A stretch of DNA of 64,000 bases from Butyrivibrio fibrisolvens. GTDB taxonomy: Bacteria; Bacillota; Clostridia; Lachnospirales; Lachnospiraceae. The stretch is taken from contig NZ_CP146963.1 in assembly GCF_037113525.1 (NCBI RefSeq), forward strand, positions 1,860,001 to 1,924,000, in the 5' to 3' direction. Positions 24,478 through 33,697 of the stretch are shown here, piece after piece. A program made the position numbers and the translations under genes. The notes beneath the pieces are model-generated. The model worked only from the letters and a program-made list of their open reading frames with translations. It was not told where the DNA came from and ran no database searches. Each line of letters starts with the position of its first letter. Within the stretch, counting starts at the first letter, position 1.

Positions 24478-25224
24478 ATGGAGTATATCAAAGTTACGAA
24501 GGACAATCTGGAACAGGAGCACATATGCTGCGCAATTTCAAATAATAAAGATATTCAGGTTGCGTCAAAGAAAGCCTGGCTTGCGGACAGATTTGATGAG
24601 GGGCTTGTCTTTTTAAAGAGTGCAGAGCGCGGTAAGTGCTTTATAGAGTATATCCCTGCCGAGAACGCATGGGTTCCGATCGATGCAGATGGTTATATGT
24701 ACATAGATTGCCTGTGGGTATCCGGCTCTTTTAAAGGACACGGCTATTCTTCTGATCTTCTTAACGCATGTATTGAGGATAGTAAAGAGAAAGGCAAAAA
24801 AGGTCTTTGTATTCTGTCATCAGCTAAGAAAAAGCCATTCCTTGCAGATCCAAAGTTCTTAAAGTACAAGGGCTTTGAAGTGTGCGATGAAGCGGACAAC
24901 GGAATACAGCTTATGTATCTTCCTTTTGATAAAAAAGCTAAGGTGCCTTCAATTAAGGAATGTGCCAAGCATCCGCATATAGATGAGAAAGGGTATGTTT
25001 TGTATTACACAAATCAGTGTCCTTTCAATGCCAAGTATGTTCCGGTCCTTGAAGAAACAGCAAAGAAGAACAAGATTACTTTCAAGGCGGTCAAGATACA
25101 GACAAAGGATGAAGCGCAGAGCGCACCTACACCTATTACAACGTATGCATTCTTTTGTGATGGTGAGTATGTAACCAATGAGCAGATGAATGACAAGAAG
25201 TTCCTGAAACTGATTGGGAAGTAA
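24478..25224 (+). CDS. GNAT acetyltransferase with YoaP-like C-terminal domain
   Basis: 248 aa from the ATG at 24478 (GGAGG upstream; an earlier ATG at 24457 has none). YIDCLWVSGSFKGHGYSSDLLNACI is the acetyl-CoA site. The C-terminal 90 residues, with YVLYYTNQCPFNAKYVPVLEE, PTPITTYAFFCDGEYV and NDKKFLKLI, match the YoaP-like domain found fused to GNATs. NQCPFN resembles a thioredoxin-like site with a single Cys. Substrate unknown. Confidence 0.88.
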   Translation: MEYIKVTKDNLEQEHICCAISNNKDIQVASKKAWLADRFDEGLVFLKSAERGKCFIEYIPAENAWVPIDADGYMYIDCLWVSGSFKGHGYSSDLLNACIEDSKEKGKKGLCILSSAKKKPFLADPKFLKYKGFEVCDEADNGIQLMYLPFDKKAKVPSIKECAKHPHIDEKGYVLYYTNQCPFNAKYVPVLEETAKKNKITFKAVKIQTKDEAQSAPTPITTYAFFCDGEYVTNEQMNDKKFLKLIGK

Positions 25225-25237
25225 AACGGGAGGCTTT

Positions 25238-25949
25238 ATGTATACCAAAAGTAGAGTCAGATTCCTTGACGGAACGATGCTGAAGATCATTGCAATGGTC
25301 AGCATGGTTTTTGATCATGTTGGCGACATGTTTTTTTCCGGAAGTGATGTGGCTAAGGATGATAGGGCGCCTTGCAATGCCGATCTTTTCGTTTTGTATT
25401 GCGGAAGGTTATATACATACAAGAGATAGAAAGAAGTATATTCTTAGGCTTTTAATTTTTGCTTTAATAAGCGAAATACCTTTTGATCTTGCTTTTGAAG
25501 GTAAGATCGGCCTTTCGCATCAGAACATAATGCTGACATTCTTTTTGGCGGTCCTTGCGCTATATTTCTTTGATCTGATCCGCGGAGAAGTTAAAGAAGA
25601 TACAGGTAAGTACAGCATGGGAAGAACTATCCCAGGAATCTTTGTGATCGTTGCGATGGCAGTTGCTGCACTATTACTAAAGGCTGATTATACGATTTTC
25701 GCTGTAGTCACTGTCTTTTTATTCTACGTATTTAAAGATGCGAAGTATTTTATCAGAAGCGCAGTGGGAGTAGCATTTCTTGCACTTACAAGGACTATGG
25801 GATATTACTGTACCACCGGGCTTAGCATCATACCACTCCTTCTTTATAACGGAAAAAGAGGAAGAGGACTGAAATGGCTCTTCTATGTTTTTTATCCGGG
25901 GCATCTTCTGGTGCTATATGTGATCAAACTGGCACTGTCTGGGCAATAA
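25238..25949 (+). pseudogene. TraX-family gene with a frameshift in a T7 tract
   Basis: The N-terminal frame from the ATG at 25238 (GGGAGG upstream) reads LDGTMLKIIAMVSMVFDHVGDM and then leaves the family. From the T7 run at 25331-25337 the family continues one frame away: FFPEVMWLRMIGRLAMPIFS, CIAEGYIHTRD, IFALISEIPFDLAFEG and FYVFYPGHLLVLY. Removing one T restores the protein. It may be a pseudogene, a slippage-controlled gene or a sequencing error. About 210 aa if restored, shorter than the copy at 11831. Confidence 0.85.
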
Positions 25950-26001
25950 AATGCCTGTAAGGGAGAATATGACGTTGTAAAATGCCAAACGGCTTATTTT
26001 A

Positions 26002-26010
26002 TGATATATT
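26002..26010 (+). promoter_or_regulatory. Extended -10 before an acidic lipoprotein gene
   Basis: TGATATATT, 27 bases before the start; no clear -35. Confidence 0.35.
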
Positions 26011-26036
26011 AGAAAAAGTTTTTGGAGGGAGAAATA

Positions 26037-27812
26037 ATGAAAAACAATTTTTTTAGGCGTCTTTTCGGGTGCAGGGGAATCCGAATTGTGCTGCCACTAT
26101 GCATTGCCGTATCTGTATGCGGCTGTAACGGGGATGATGGGGGTTCGAATGCTCGAGAGAGCGCTTCCGAGGAAATCGATGAGGAAGTAGATGATAGCAG
26201 TTTATATAACAGTAGTAAAGATGACAGCGCTTCAGATAGCAGTACATCAGATAATAGTGCTGACGATGCTGAAGATGACGAAATTACTGTAGATGATCAG
26301 CTTCAGACCTTTTACAATACCAGAGATCAGTGGGAACTGGTTGATGGTACATATGATGATGGTAATCAAGATATAACATTTAATGATGGCTATTCGTATG
26401 CAGTAACGGATATTGATGATGATGGCAATTTGGAGATCCTTATGTCCGGAATGGCTGGAAGCGGTCATTATTCTATTAATGTCTTTTATGAATTCAGTGA
26501 TATAGATACAATCGAAAAGATGGATACCAAAGGCTTGGAGTTTAATGAATCAGAGCCTGATATAAGCGGAGATTATCTTGCCAGATTTGTTGATGATCAG
26601 GGAGAGATAAATTATCTTTTTACTGATTATGAGAACTATGGAGCAAGTGGTGGAAAGACGAACTATTACTCTGTGACAGTAGAAGACAATTCTTTTTTGA
26701 CAAGCCTTGTAGGTTATGTTGAATCATATCAGGGTACGACTTCTTACTATGATGACGAAGAAAATCGCATTTCTTTAAACGGGCTTAATTGGCGCATTGA
26801 AAGGACTTTCAAGGAAGAGAATTTTAAATCCATTTCCTGGTTCTACGACGTTACATTAGATAATATCAAAGCTTCATATGATGCAATTGCTGATTATAAG
26901 GACATTACGCTTGTGGATCTGCTGATAGAGCCATCAGAGCTTAATAAAGAATTATCTGATGAAATTTCAATTATTGCTGATGATGCTATCTTGGATTATT
27001 CGGATATTGACGAAGAATCCCGAAATCTATACAAAGATTTTTTGACAGGTGATGCAGATGCGCTTGTTATGGATTCATGCGCTGACGTCACAGACATGCA
27101 ATGGTTTAAAGACAGTTTTTCTGGTAAAAAAGCTTGTAGCTTAGAACAGATAATGGATGAATTTGATGAAAATGAAGGTGTTCCATATGGTGATAAAACT
27201 GTAGGAAGATACATCGACTGTGGCCTTGATGGTAACTATGAATTTTTGATCCAGGTTCAGTACAGTATGGGGTGTAATCTTTATATAGTTATTAAAAATA
27301 TAGATGGAAAGTTGTATATCTGTTATATAGATGATGGATGGGAACGTAAAGCTGTTTCTTTTAAAGAAAACGGATTTTGTGGCTACATGTGGAATGTTAA
27401 TGGATCACTTCATGAGGGAAATAACTATTATATAGACGCTGATGGAGTATGCCATTTATATGAGCATTTTAGCTATGATTCGATTGATGATGAGGTTCTT
27501 ACCAGTGATTATCCTGATTCAATACTGAACTCTTACAATGTAGATTTGGTAGAATTCTCTCTTTTAAGCGCCTCAGAAGATGATTTGGATCCTGTTTATC
27601 TTTATGGAATAAATATAAGAACAGATGATGGTTTCATAGATAGAACTGATGAAACAGAAGAGCTCTTTTTAGAAGCCGAAAGAATATTGGAAGAGAGAGG
27701 CTACACTATTATAAGTGATGAAGAAGCCGAAGAAATGCTTCAGGAATTCAGAGAAAGCGCAGGATTTACTGAAGAAATCTATAATGCAGAAGTTGCTTAC
27801 TACGGTGACTAA
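26037..27812 (+). CDS. Acidic Ser/Asp-linker lipoprotein, function unknown
   Basis: 591 aa from the ATG at 26037 (GGAGGGAG upstream). A long signal with Arg residues leads to a VCGC lipobox near residue 31. A Ser/Asp/Glu linker (about 40-90) follows, then a globular region including YAVTDIDDDGNLEILMSG, which resembles a calcium-binding or VCBS-like loop. Two related lipoproteins of the same design (35235 and 61587) occur in the window. No enzymatic motif recognised. Confidence 0.75.
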   Translation: MKNNFFRRLFGCRGIRIVLPLCIAVSVCGCNGDDGGSNARESASEEIDEEVDDSSLYNSSKDDSASDSSTSDNSADDAEDDEITVDDQLQTFYNTRDQWELVDGTYDDGNQDITFNDGYSYAVTDIDDDGNLEILMSGMAGSGHYSINVFYEFSDIDTIEKMDTKGLEFNESEPDISGDYLARFVDDQGEINYLFTDYENYGASGGKTNYYSVTVEDNSFLTSLVGYVESYQGTTSYYDDEENRISLNGLNWRIERTFKEENFKSISWFYDVTLDNIKASYDAIADYKDITLVDLLIEPSELNKELSDEISIIADDAILDYSDIDEESRNLYKDFLTGDADALVMDSCADVTDMQWFKDSFSGKKACSLEQIMDEFDENEGVPYGDKTVGRYIDCGLDGNYEFLIQVQYSMGCNLYIVIKNIDGKLYICYIDDGWERKAVSFKENGFCGYMWNVNGSLHEGNNYYIDADGVCHLYEHFSYDSIDDEVLTSDYPDSILNSYNVDLVEFSLLSASEDDLDPVYLYGINIRTDDGFIDRTDETEELFLEAERILEERGYTIISDEEAEEMLQEFRESAGFTEEIYNAEVAYYGD

Positions 27813-27840
27813 TGTGACTTGATATCGTCTTTGTTGCACT

Positions 27841-27886
27841 AATACACGGTAAATATTATAATCAAATAAACTGTAAACCGTGTATT
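27841..27886. promoter_or_regulatory. 10-bp inverted repeat upstream of the CAP-domain gene
   Basis: AATACACGGT (27841-27850) and ACCGTGTATT (27877-27886) are exact inverse complements, 26 bases apart. Candidate operator or leader stem; no terminator T-run follows. Confidence 0.5.
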
Positions 27887-27913
27887 GGCATACTGCAAAG
27901 AGGTAACAGGGAT

Positions 27914-28495
27914 ATGAATAAACTAATCAAGTATGGCACATTTGTGCTGGCATTAGTACTTGTGGCTGCAATAGCGAGTAGCTTGATAATTGGAAGAAAT
28001 AAAAATCGTATTGCGGAAGATTTTTCCGATGTAAGGGCTTATAGAACAGAAGTTAGTGCGGAAGATTTTATCGATGATGAAGAAATACCGGGAAATCCGT
28101 TTACTAGTCCATTAAGAGAAGATCTTCGAAACATGACTGCAGATGCTTTCTTCATTCTAAATGATACTAGAATAGAGCAGAATCTTGAGCCTTTAGCATG
28201 GAGCAGTGAGCTTGAATATTACGCAAGAATAAGAGCTGAAGAAATATCTTGTATGTTTGATAAAAAACATGTAAGACCAAATGGAGCCGCATGGTTTACT
28301 ATTAGGGCTTCTGTTGTTCTTGGCGAAAATATTTATAAAGGGAAAGGTAATGCTCAGGAAGCTATGGCTTCATGGATACCAAACATTACCGATAATGAGA
28401 ACTTCTTATGCACTGAATTTACAAGATGTGCAATTGCTGTATATGAAAGCGATGAAGGGGAGTATTACTGGGTTGCACTTTTTAGTGCGGAATAA
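27914..28495 (+). CDS. CAP/SCP-domain extracellular protein
   Basis: 193 aa. An N-terminal membrane helix (FVLALVLVAAIASSLIIG) anchors or exports it. The CAP domain covers about residues 75-190: FFILNDTRIEQNLEPLAWSS (Asn/Leu-rich first helix), RAEEISCMFDKKHVRPNG (His of the CAP cavity), VVLGENIY and YYWVALFS. Bacterial CAP proteins are secreted, with mostly unknown roles. GAGGT precedes the start. Confidence 0.85.
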   Translation: MNKLIKYGTFVLALVLVAAIASSLIIGRNKNRIAEDFSDVRAYRTEVSAEDFIDDEEIPGNPFTSPLREDLRNMTADAFFILNDTRIEQNLEPLAWSSELEYYARIRAEEISCMFDKKHVRPNGAAWFTIRASVVLGENIYKGKGNAQEAMASWIPNITDNENFLCTEFTRCAIAVYESDEGEYYWVALFSAE

Positions 28496-28661
28496 TAGCT
28501 TTTGCATTCACTTAAGAGAGGTTATAAAAGAAAAAGACGATTATTAAACTTAATCATTGGCGAGATTTTATGACGATGTAGATAAATTCATAGCCAAGTA
28601 ATTTGATTAAATATGAACGAGTCAGTACACTAGTATGATCAAGTTGTACAAACAAGTTATG

Positions 28662-28703
28662 AGAGGTTTCTGCGAAAGATGATTCGTAGGAGCCTCTTTT
28701 TTT
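28662..28703 (+). terminator. Terminator in the 28.5-28.9 kb gap
   Basis: A 15-bp stem with three G-U pairs (AGAGGTTTCTGCGAA / TTCGTAGGAGCCTCT) followed by T7. Apart from this and the small frame at 28768, the 404-base gap holds nothing recognised. Confidence 0.8.
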
Positions 28704-28767
28704 CTATGATTGGATAATGTATCATTAAAGAAACACAGATGTAATGCATATTGTGGGGGAAGACATA

Positions 28768-28848
28768 ATGGGGCATCCTGAGAGATATGATATTCTGGCA
28801 GATGAAAATGTTCGAGGAATTATAGCCGGAGAATTTGTGCATTGGTAA
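28768..28848 (+). other. 26-codon open frame with a ribosome site
   Basis: TGGGGGA precedes an ATG reading MGHPERYDILADENVRGIIA and ending GEFVHW. It may be a small protein or the head of a deleted gene. No family recognised. Confidence 0.3.
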
Positions 28849-28899
28849 ATGTGGTCTTGTTAGAAGAAACATGGAAAACAAGTGGAGGAATAAGATATT

Positions 28900-29412
28900 A
28901 TGGCTGAAATTTGGGATTTGTATGATCGCAACGGAAATAGAACCGGAGAAACATGGGTAAGAGGCTTTGGTAATTACAAAGATATTCCGGAAGGAAGATA
29001 TCACCTTGGCGTAGATATCCTTGTGGTTCATGAGGATGGAACGTATCTTCTGATGAAGAGAAGTGATGACAAGGACGTATACCCAGGTTTTTGGGAAGCC
29101 AGTGCAGGTGGATCAGCTCTTAGCGGAGAAGAGCCGCTTGAAGCAGCTACAAGAGAACTCCTTGAAGAGACAGGACTTGTTCCCGATAGCATAGAACTTG
29201 TCAATGTTCTGTTCAAAGATCCAAGCAGAGCTATGTTTTATTCATATCTGGCCAGAGTGAGCTGTGATAAAGACAGTGTAACTTTGCAGGAAGGCGAGAC
29301 AGTAGCTTATAAATGGCTTGATAAAGAGGCTTTTCTTGAATATGTTGATTCGGAAAATACGATCGGGTCACATAATCAGAGATTTGAAAAATACATTAAT
29401 ACCCTCAGGTGA
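28900..29412 (+). CDS. NUDIX hydrolase (IPP-isomerase-like subgroup)
   Basis: 170 aa with GGAGG upstream. It opens with MAEIWDLYDRNGNRTGETWV, typical of the NUDIX branch resembling isopentenyl-diphosphate isomerases. The NUDIX box lies around GGSALSGEEPLEAATREL, continuing LEETG (G-x5-E-x7-R-E-x2-E-E-x-G, complete). Substrate unknown. Its 3' end abuts a decayed methyltransferase. Confidence 0.88.
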   Translation: MAEIWDLYDRNGNRTGETWVRGFGNYKDIPEGRYHLGVDILVVHEDGTYLLMKRSDDKDVYPGFWEASAGGSALSGEEPLEAATRELLEETGLVPDSIELVNVLFKDPSRAMFYSYLARVSCDKDSVTLQEGETVAYKWLDKEAFLEYVDSENTIGSHNQRFEKYINTLR

Positions 29413-29434
29413 GGTGGGTGAATACATCAAAAGT

Positions 29435-29790
29435 ATGAATTCAAGAATAGAGAAAATAAGAGACAGTGAAAGAAAATCCCATACCAGCATCTATTCGAGT
29501 GAGACTTTATATAGTTCAGACAGCTGGCTTAAGAAACCTATAAAAACTGTTCAGGAGCTGGTTCCGCATTTTGAAGGTTATAACAATCTTCGAGTCCTGG
29601 ATCTGGGCTGCGGAGTTGGGCGCAACAGTATCTTTCTACTAAAGAACTTCAATCGCTTATAGATGATGTTTTTTCTGAATGGAAGACAATTAAAAGAACT
29701 GTAAGCTATCAGGAATATGATATTCCCAGAGATGATGTTACAAGTCATCTCACCACCAATGTAGTGACATATGTGGGGCAAAAGCTCTGA
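29435..29790 (+). pseudogene. Class I SAM-dependent methyltransferase with internal deletion
   Basis: The first 75 codons (from an ATG at 29435) contain the SAM site LRVLDLGCGVGRNSIFLL, then stop at 29662. In the next frame the C-terminal end of a methyltransferase follows directly (KELQSLIDDVFSEWKTIKR and HLTTNVVTYVGQKL, stop at 29790). The middle of the domain, including the acidic SAM-ribose residue, is missing. This is a decayed gene. Confidence 0.82.
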
Positions 29791-29796
29791 AGATGA

Positions 29797-30005
29797 GCCG
29801 ATTTTTACTACGATTTTAATAAGGCGTTGTGCAGACGTTATGGATGGGATGACAGCTGCGTTGTAGCGAATGAGGAAAACGAGAATATATATTATTTGAA
29901 TAACAACTTAAGGAAAAGTATTTTGAAGACTAAAATCTCTGGTATTCAGAAATGATGCCAGGAAATGCAATTGACCTTGCCCTTGGGGCAGGCATTATCA
30001 TTTAA
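29797..30005 (+). pseudogene. Decayed coding sequence of unknown family
   Basis: One frame reads ADFYYDFNKALCRRYGWDDS, then LRKSILKTKISGIQK before a stop at 29953. The adjacent frame continues MMPGNAIDLALGAGIII, ending at 30005. The join suggests a frameshifted 3' remnant. Together with the methyltransferase it makes about 570 bases of gene debris between two NUDIX genes. Confidence 0.5.
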
Positions 30006-30040
30006 AAAAATGTAGTCTTTACAAAAGGAATGAAAAACAC

Positions 30041-30496
30041 ATGAATAGTTCACACGATTATATCAGTTGGCTTAGAAGTAAAGTTGGGCATGAAAAGGTA
30101 ATACTTGTATTTGCAGGCGGCTGTATCTTTAATGATAAAGGTGAAGTACTTCTTCAAAGACGAGGCGACAGTAATAAATGGGGATTCCCTGGAGGCGCTA
30201 TAGAGATTGGAGAAACTCTTCAGGAGGCAGCTATACGCGAAGCAAAAGAAGAAACAGGACTTGATGTTGAAGTTGGAGATATTATTGGAATCTATACTGA
30301 TAGTGACATGAAATATCCAAATGGTGACAAAGCCCATAGTATCTGCATAGGCTTTAAATTAAAAGCTGTTGGCGGAGAACTGCATTGTGATAATGAAGAA
30401 ACATTGGAACTGAAGTACTTTTCAAAAGAAGATAAGCCGGTTTTATTCTGTAAGCAACATGAAGAATTGTGGCAGGATGTTTTGGGGAAACGATAA
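30041..30496 (+). CDS. NUDIX hydrolase
   Basis: 151 aa, AAAGGAAT upstream. NUDIX box GGAIEIGETLQEAAIREAKE followed by ETG is complete. Preceded by VLLQRRGDSNKWGFPGG. The tandem neighbour at 30499 is similar in order (HDYISWLRSKVGH here, DDYIELYKKGGY there), so the pair are paralogues. Substrate unknown. Confidence 0.92.
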   Translation: MNSSHDYISWLRSKVGHEKVILVFAGGCIFNDKGEVLLQRRGDSNKWGFPGGAIEIGETLQEAAIREAKEETGLDVEVGDIIGIYTDSDMKYPNGDKAHSICIGFKLKAVGGELHCDNEETLELKYFSKEDKPVLFCKQHEELWQDVLGKR

Positions 30497-30498
30497 CT

Positions 30499-30984
30499 AT
30501 GAAAATTGATGATTATATTGAACTATACAAAAAGGGCGGCTATATCAAAGAGATGCGCAAACATGTCGGTCATGCGCCTATAATGACCTGCGCTTGTGGC
30601 GTGATAATCGAGAATGATAAAGGTGAAATCCTTTTACAAAAGAGACAGGATAATGGCTGCTGGGCTATTATAGGCGGTGGCATGGAAATGGGAGAAACTT
30701 TTGAAGAAACTATTAGAAGGGAAACAATGGAAGAATCCGGCCTTTCCTTAGGTAAGCTTGAAGTGTTTCAGCTCTATTCAGGAAAGGACCGCATTATCGA
30801 ATATCCTAATGGCGATATATGTTTCGGACCTGGTATTGTGTTTATTACAAGGGAATATGAAGGTGATATCGTCAATGATCCGGAAGAGGTAATGGAGCAT
30901 AAGTTTTTTAAAAAAAATGAATTGCCTGAAAACCTTAATGAATATGATAAGAGAATAATTCTTGAGTGGGCTGAGAGACAGTAA
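30499..30984 (+). CDS. NUDIX hydrolase (tandem paralogue)
   Basis: 161 aa from the ATG at 30499, three bases after the previous stop. NUDIX box GGGMEMGETFEETIRRETME followed by ESG is complete. DNGCWAIIGGG aligns with SNKWGFPGG of its neighbour. Tight spacing implies co-translation. Confidence 0.92.
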   Translation: MKIDDYIELYKKGGYIKEMRKHVGHAPIMTCACGVIIENDKGEILLQKRQDNGCWAIIGGGMEMGETFEETIRRETMEESGLSLGKLEVFQLYSGKDRIIEYPNGDICFGPGIVFITREYEGDIVNDPEEVMEHKFFKKNELPENLNEYDKRIILEWAERQ

Positions 30985-30998
30985 ATTGGGGAGAAAAT

Positions 30999-31619
30999 AT
31001 GTTACCGACAAGATCAGAAGCAGAAAGACTATTAGAAGAAGCAGAGAAGTGCAATCCCGGACCATGGGGGAATCATAGCCGTGTGGCTGCACACTGCGCA
31101 GAGAAGATCGCATTAAGCTGCGGCGGAATGAACCCGGAGAAAGCTTATATCTTGGGGCTTCTTCATGATATTGGAAGAAAATTCGGAGTAAGGCATTTGG
31201 GCCATGTTTCGGATGGATATTCATATATGATGTCACTAGGATATGATGAAGTTGCCAGAATTTGTCTTACACACTCATTCAATAATATGAGACTTGATGA
31301 GTACATCGGAAAGGTTGATACTTCGGAAGATGAGTATGAACTGATTCAGACAGAACTGGGGAAGATTAAAGCTGATGAATATGACATGCTTATCCAGCTT
31401 TGTGATGCACTTGCCGGTAGTGAAAGCGTCATGAACATCGAGGATCGTATGAATGATGTAAAAAGGCGTTATGGCAATTTCCCGCAGGCGAAGTGGGATT
31501 CAAACATGAGGCTGAAAGCATATTTCGAAGAAAAAGCCGGCAAGGATATCTATGATCTGGTGGAAAAAGATAGCTATACACTTGAGGAGTTAAATAAAAA
31601 TGCTGAAAAGATTAACTGA
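30999..31619 (+). CDS. HD-domain phosphohydrolase
   Basis: 206 aa with GGGGAG upstream. The metal site is built from NHSRVAAHCAEKIA (His), ILGLLHDIGRKFG (HD) and LCDALAGSE (Asp), the normal HD-domain order. Similar small HD proteins act on nucleotides or as hydrolases of modified metabolites. Its 3' end overlaps the next start by 20 bases. Confidence 0.85.
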   Translation: MLPTRSEAERLLEEAEKCNPGPWGNHSRVAAHCAEKIALSCGGMNPEKAYILGLLHDIGRKFGVRHLGHVSDGYSYMMSLGYDEVARICLTHSFNNMRLDEYIGKVDTSEDEYELIQTELGKIKADEYDMLIQLCDALAGSESVMNIEDRMNDVKRRYGNFPQAKWDSNMRLKAYFEEKAGKDIYDLVEKDSYTLEELNKNAEKIN

Positions 31620-32286
31620 TAGAATATGGTACTATCCCATGGAAGAAGAACGGGACAGGCCCAATCTTGGATATATACGTGGAGATAACTGGAGTCTTGC
31701 TATTGATGCTGGCCATTCAGAGGCACATACCAAAGAGTTTTACAAGGCATTGGAAGAAAATGGCTTGCCACTTCCAAAGCTTACAGTAATCACACATTGG
31801 CACTGGGATCATACATTTGGAATGCATGCAGTTAATGGACTTTGCATTGCAAATGAGCGCACAAATCAGTATCTGATTGATTTTAAGCGTAGATTATCGC
31901 AGGAAGGACCAGAGTTTTTTCTGAACATGCATGAGAGTATACGAAAAGAATACTCGGGAAATAAACCGGTAATCGTAACTACTGCAGACATGATCTTTCA
32001 TGATAGCATGACGCTGGATGCAGGCAACTGCATTATTAAGATTTTTCAGGCTGATGCGCCGCATACAGATGATTCGACTTTTATTGAGGTTCCAGCGGAA
32101 GGCATTTTGTTTGTTGGAGATGCAACCTGTGGGACATTTCCTGAATGGGAAAAAGACCCTGAATTAAGCAAGCGTTTGGCAGAAACAATCAGGAGATCAG
32201 AAGCAACAACCTGTCTTGAAGGACACTGGGTGCCTGTACCTAAGGAAGATACAATTAAAGATTTGTTAGAGGATATAAAAGAATAA
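31600..32286 (+). CDS. Metallo-beta-lactamase-fold hydrolase
   Basis: 228 aa. VITHWHWDHTFGMH gives the H-x-H-x-D-H metal motif. Further ligands are the Asp in ILFVGDATCG and the late His in CLEGHWVPVP. GGAG lies upstream within the HD gene, so translation is coupled. Substrate unknown. Confidence 0.9.
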   Translation: MLKRLTDRIWYYPMEEERDRPNLGYIRGDNWSLAIDAGHSEAHTKEFYKALEENGLPLPKLTVITHWHWDHTFGMHAVNGLCIANERTNQYLIDFKRRLSQEGPEFFLNMHESIRKEYSGNKPVIVTTADMIFHDSMTLDAGNCIIKIFQADAPHTDDSTFIEVPAEGILFVGDATCGTFPEWEKDPELSKRLAETIRRSEATTCLEGHWVPVPKEDTIKDLLEDIKE

Positions 32287-32355
32287 ATGAAGATTATAGA
32301 TTTACCAAAAGAAAATGGAAAGAAATAACTTATAGGAAACACGGAGGAAAATGAC

Positions 32356-32970
32356 ATGGCAGCAACATTACTGTATCAGGGACATGGAAGCGTAAGGATT
32401 GTTACAGGTGAGGGGAAAGTTATTTATATTGATCCATTCTTGGGGGATGGCTATGATCTTCCGGCAGATCTTATTCTCATGACACATGGACACTATGATC
32501 ACACGCAGGTGGATCTTATCTCTACAAAGAATGAAGAATGCTCTGTAATTAAATGGTCAGATGCTCTCAAAGATGGCGAATATCAGAATTATGATTTTGG
32601 TTTTGTATCTATTGAAACTGTAGAAGCTGGATATAACAAGAATCACAACGTCACAGAATGTGTCGGTTTTATACTTACATTTTCTGACGGTGTAAAAGCA
32701 TATTTTTCCGGAGATACATCTACAACTCCATCTATGGCAGGATTTGCAGATAAGAAGCTGGATTACGCTTTTCTGTGCTGCGATGGAGTATACAACATGG
32801 ATGTGGCTGAAGCGTCAATGTGTGCAAAGGCAATAGGCGCAAAGCATACGATTCCTTACCACATGGAACCGGTGAAGGATAAAAGCGGTTTTGATATAAG
32901 TGTTGCAGAGAGCTTTGATGCACCAGGTAAGATAATACTCAAGCCTGGAGAAGAGCTTGTTTTGGAGTGA
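32356..32970 (+). CDS. Metallo-beta-lactamase-fold hydrolase (UlaG-like)
   Basis: 204 aa with CGGAGG upstream. LLYQGHGSVRIVTGEGKVIYI, DPFLG, MTHGHYDHTQVD, YFSGDTS and TIPYHMEPV follow the UlaG/YtnP-type order. UlaG is an L-ascorbate-6-phosphate lactonase, but most of the group are uncharacterised. Unrelated in detail to the upstream fold member. Confidence 0.9.
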   Translation: MAATLLYQGHGSVRIVTGEGKVIYIDPFLGDGYDLPADLILMTHGHYDHTQVDLISTKNEECSVIKWSDALKDGEYQNYDFGFVSIETVEAGYNKNHNVTECVGFILTFSDGVKAYFSGDTSTTPSMAGFADKKLDYAFLCCDGVYNMDVAEASMCAKAIGAKHTIPYHMEPVKDKSGFDISVAESFDAPGKIILKPGEELVLE

Positions 32971-32974
32971 GAGG

Positions 32975-33045
32975 AATAAAGAAGTAAAAAATGACGAAGT
33001 AAAAAAGACAAAGAAGCAAAAAAGATAAAGAAGTAAAGAAGAATT
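32975..33045 (+). repeat. Short A-rich tandem repeat
   Basis: About four degenerate units of 14-18 bases resembling GAYAAAGAAGTAAAAAA fill the gap between two genes. Low complexity; no coding sense. Confidence 0.7.
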
Positions 33046-33066
33046 AAGAGATCAGAGGATAGATTT

Positions 33067-33618
33067 GTGGCTAAGATAATATTTGTTTCAGGGCCTTGCG
33101 GTTGTGGAAAGTCAACCTTTACCAATGCATATGCAAGGCATCTGGTTGATAAGAACAGAAAGACTGTTTATGTAATACATGGAGATGATTTCCATGCTGG
33201 ATTTGTAGAAGTTGAAGACAAAGGCGATTTTTTTGTAAACGGAGAAGCTTCCGACACAGTGATGTGGGAAGACATTCTAAAATTCAACTGGGATTGCATT
33301 ATCGCTACAGCAGGCAGGGCACTCCAGCAGGGAATGGATGTCATTATTGATTATGTGATTGAAGATGAGTTGCCTCGAGTTAAAGAACTTGCGTCAAAGA
33401 ATAATGCAGAACTTTTCTATATAGTCCTTACAGCAGGTGAAGATGAAATAGAGAGAAGAATTCGGGAACGTGGCGATGTAGACATGATAGAACGTGCAAA
33501 GTTTTTGAAAAGAGAACTGGATGCTATGCCTGAGAATATCGGTCATCTGTATGATAATACAGAAAAAACGATAGACGAGACTGTTAATGAAATTATTCTT
33601 GATGCTTTCAAAGTATGA
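33067..33618 (+). CDS. P-loop NTPase / small kinase-like protein
   Basis: 183 aa; the start is GTG at 33067 with AGAGGAT upstream. FVSGPCGCGKSTFTNAYA is Walker A. VIIDYVIEDELPRV is the second acidic strand and RIRERGDVDMIERAKFLKREL is the lid-type basic helix seen in small kinases. Likely a nucleotide or antibiotic-type kinase; substrate unknown. Confidence 0.8.
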   Translation: MAKIIFVSGPCGCGKSTFTNAYARHLVDKNRKTVYVIHGDDFHAGFVEVEDKGDFFVNGEASDTVMWEDILKFNWDCIIATAGRALQQGMDVIIDYVIEDELPRVKELASKNNAELFYIVLTAGEDEIERRIRERGDVDMIERAKFLKRELDAMPENIGHLYDNTEKTIDETVNEIILDAFKV

Positions 33619-33697
33619 GCATAGGTGAAGGCATTTCAACATAGCGCTTGCACTTGCAGAGTTTATATTGCAGTAAGGATTATACGAGGATAGGCAG

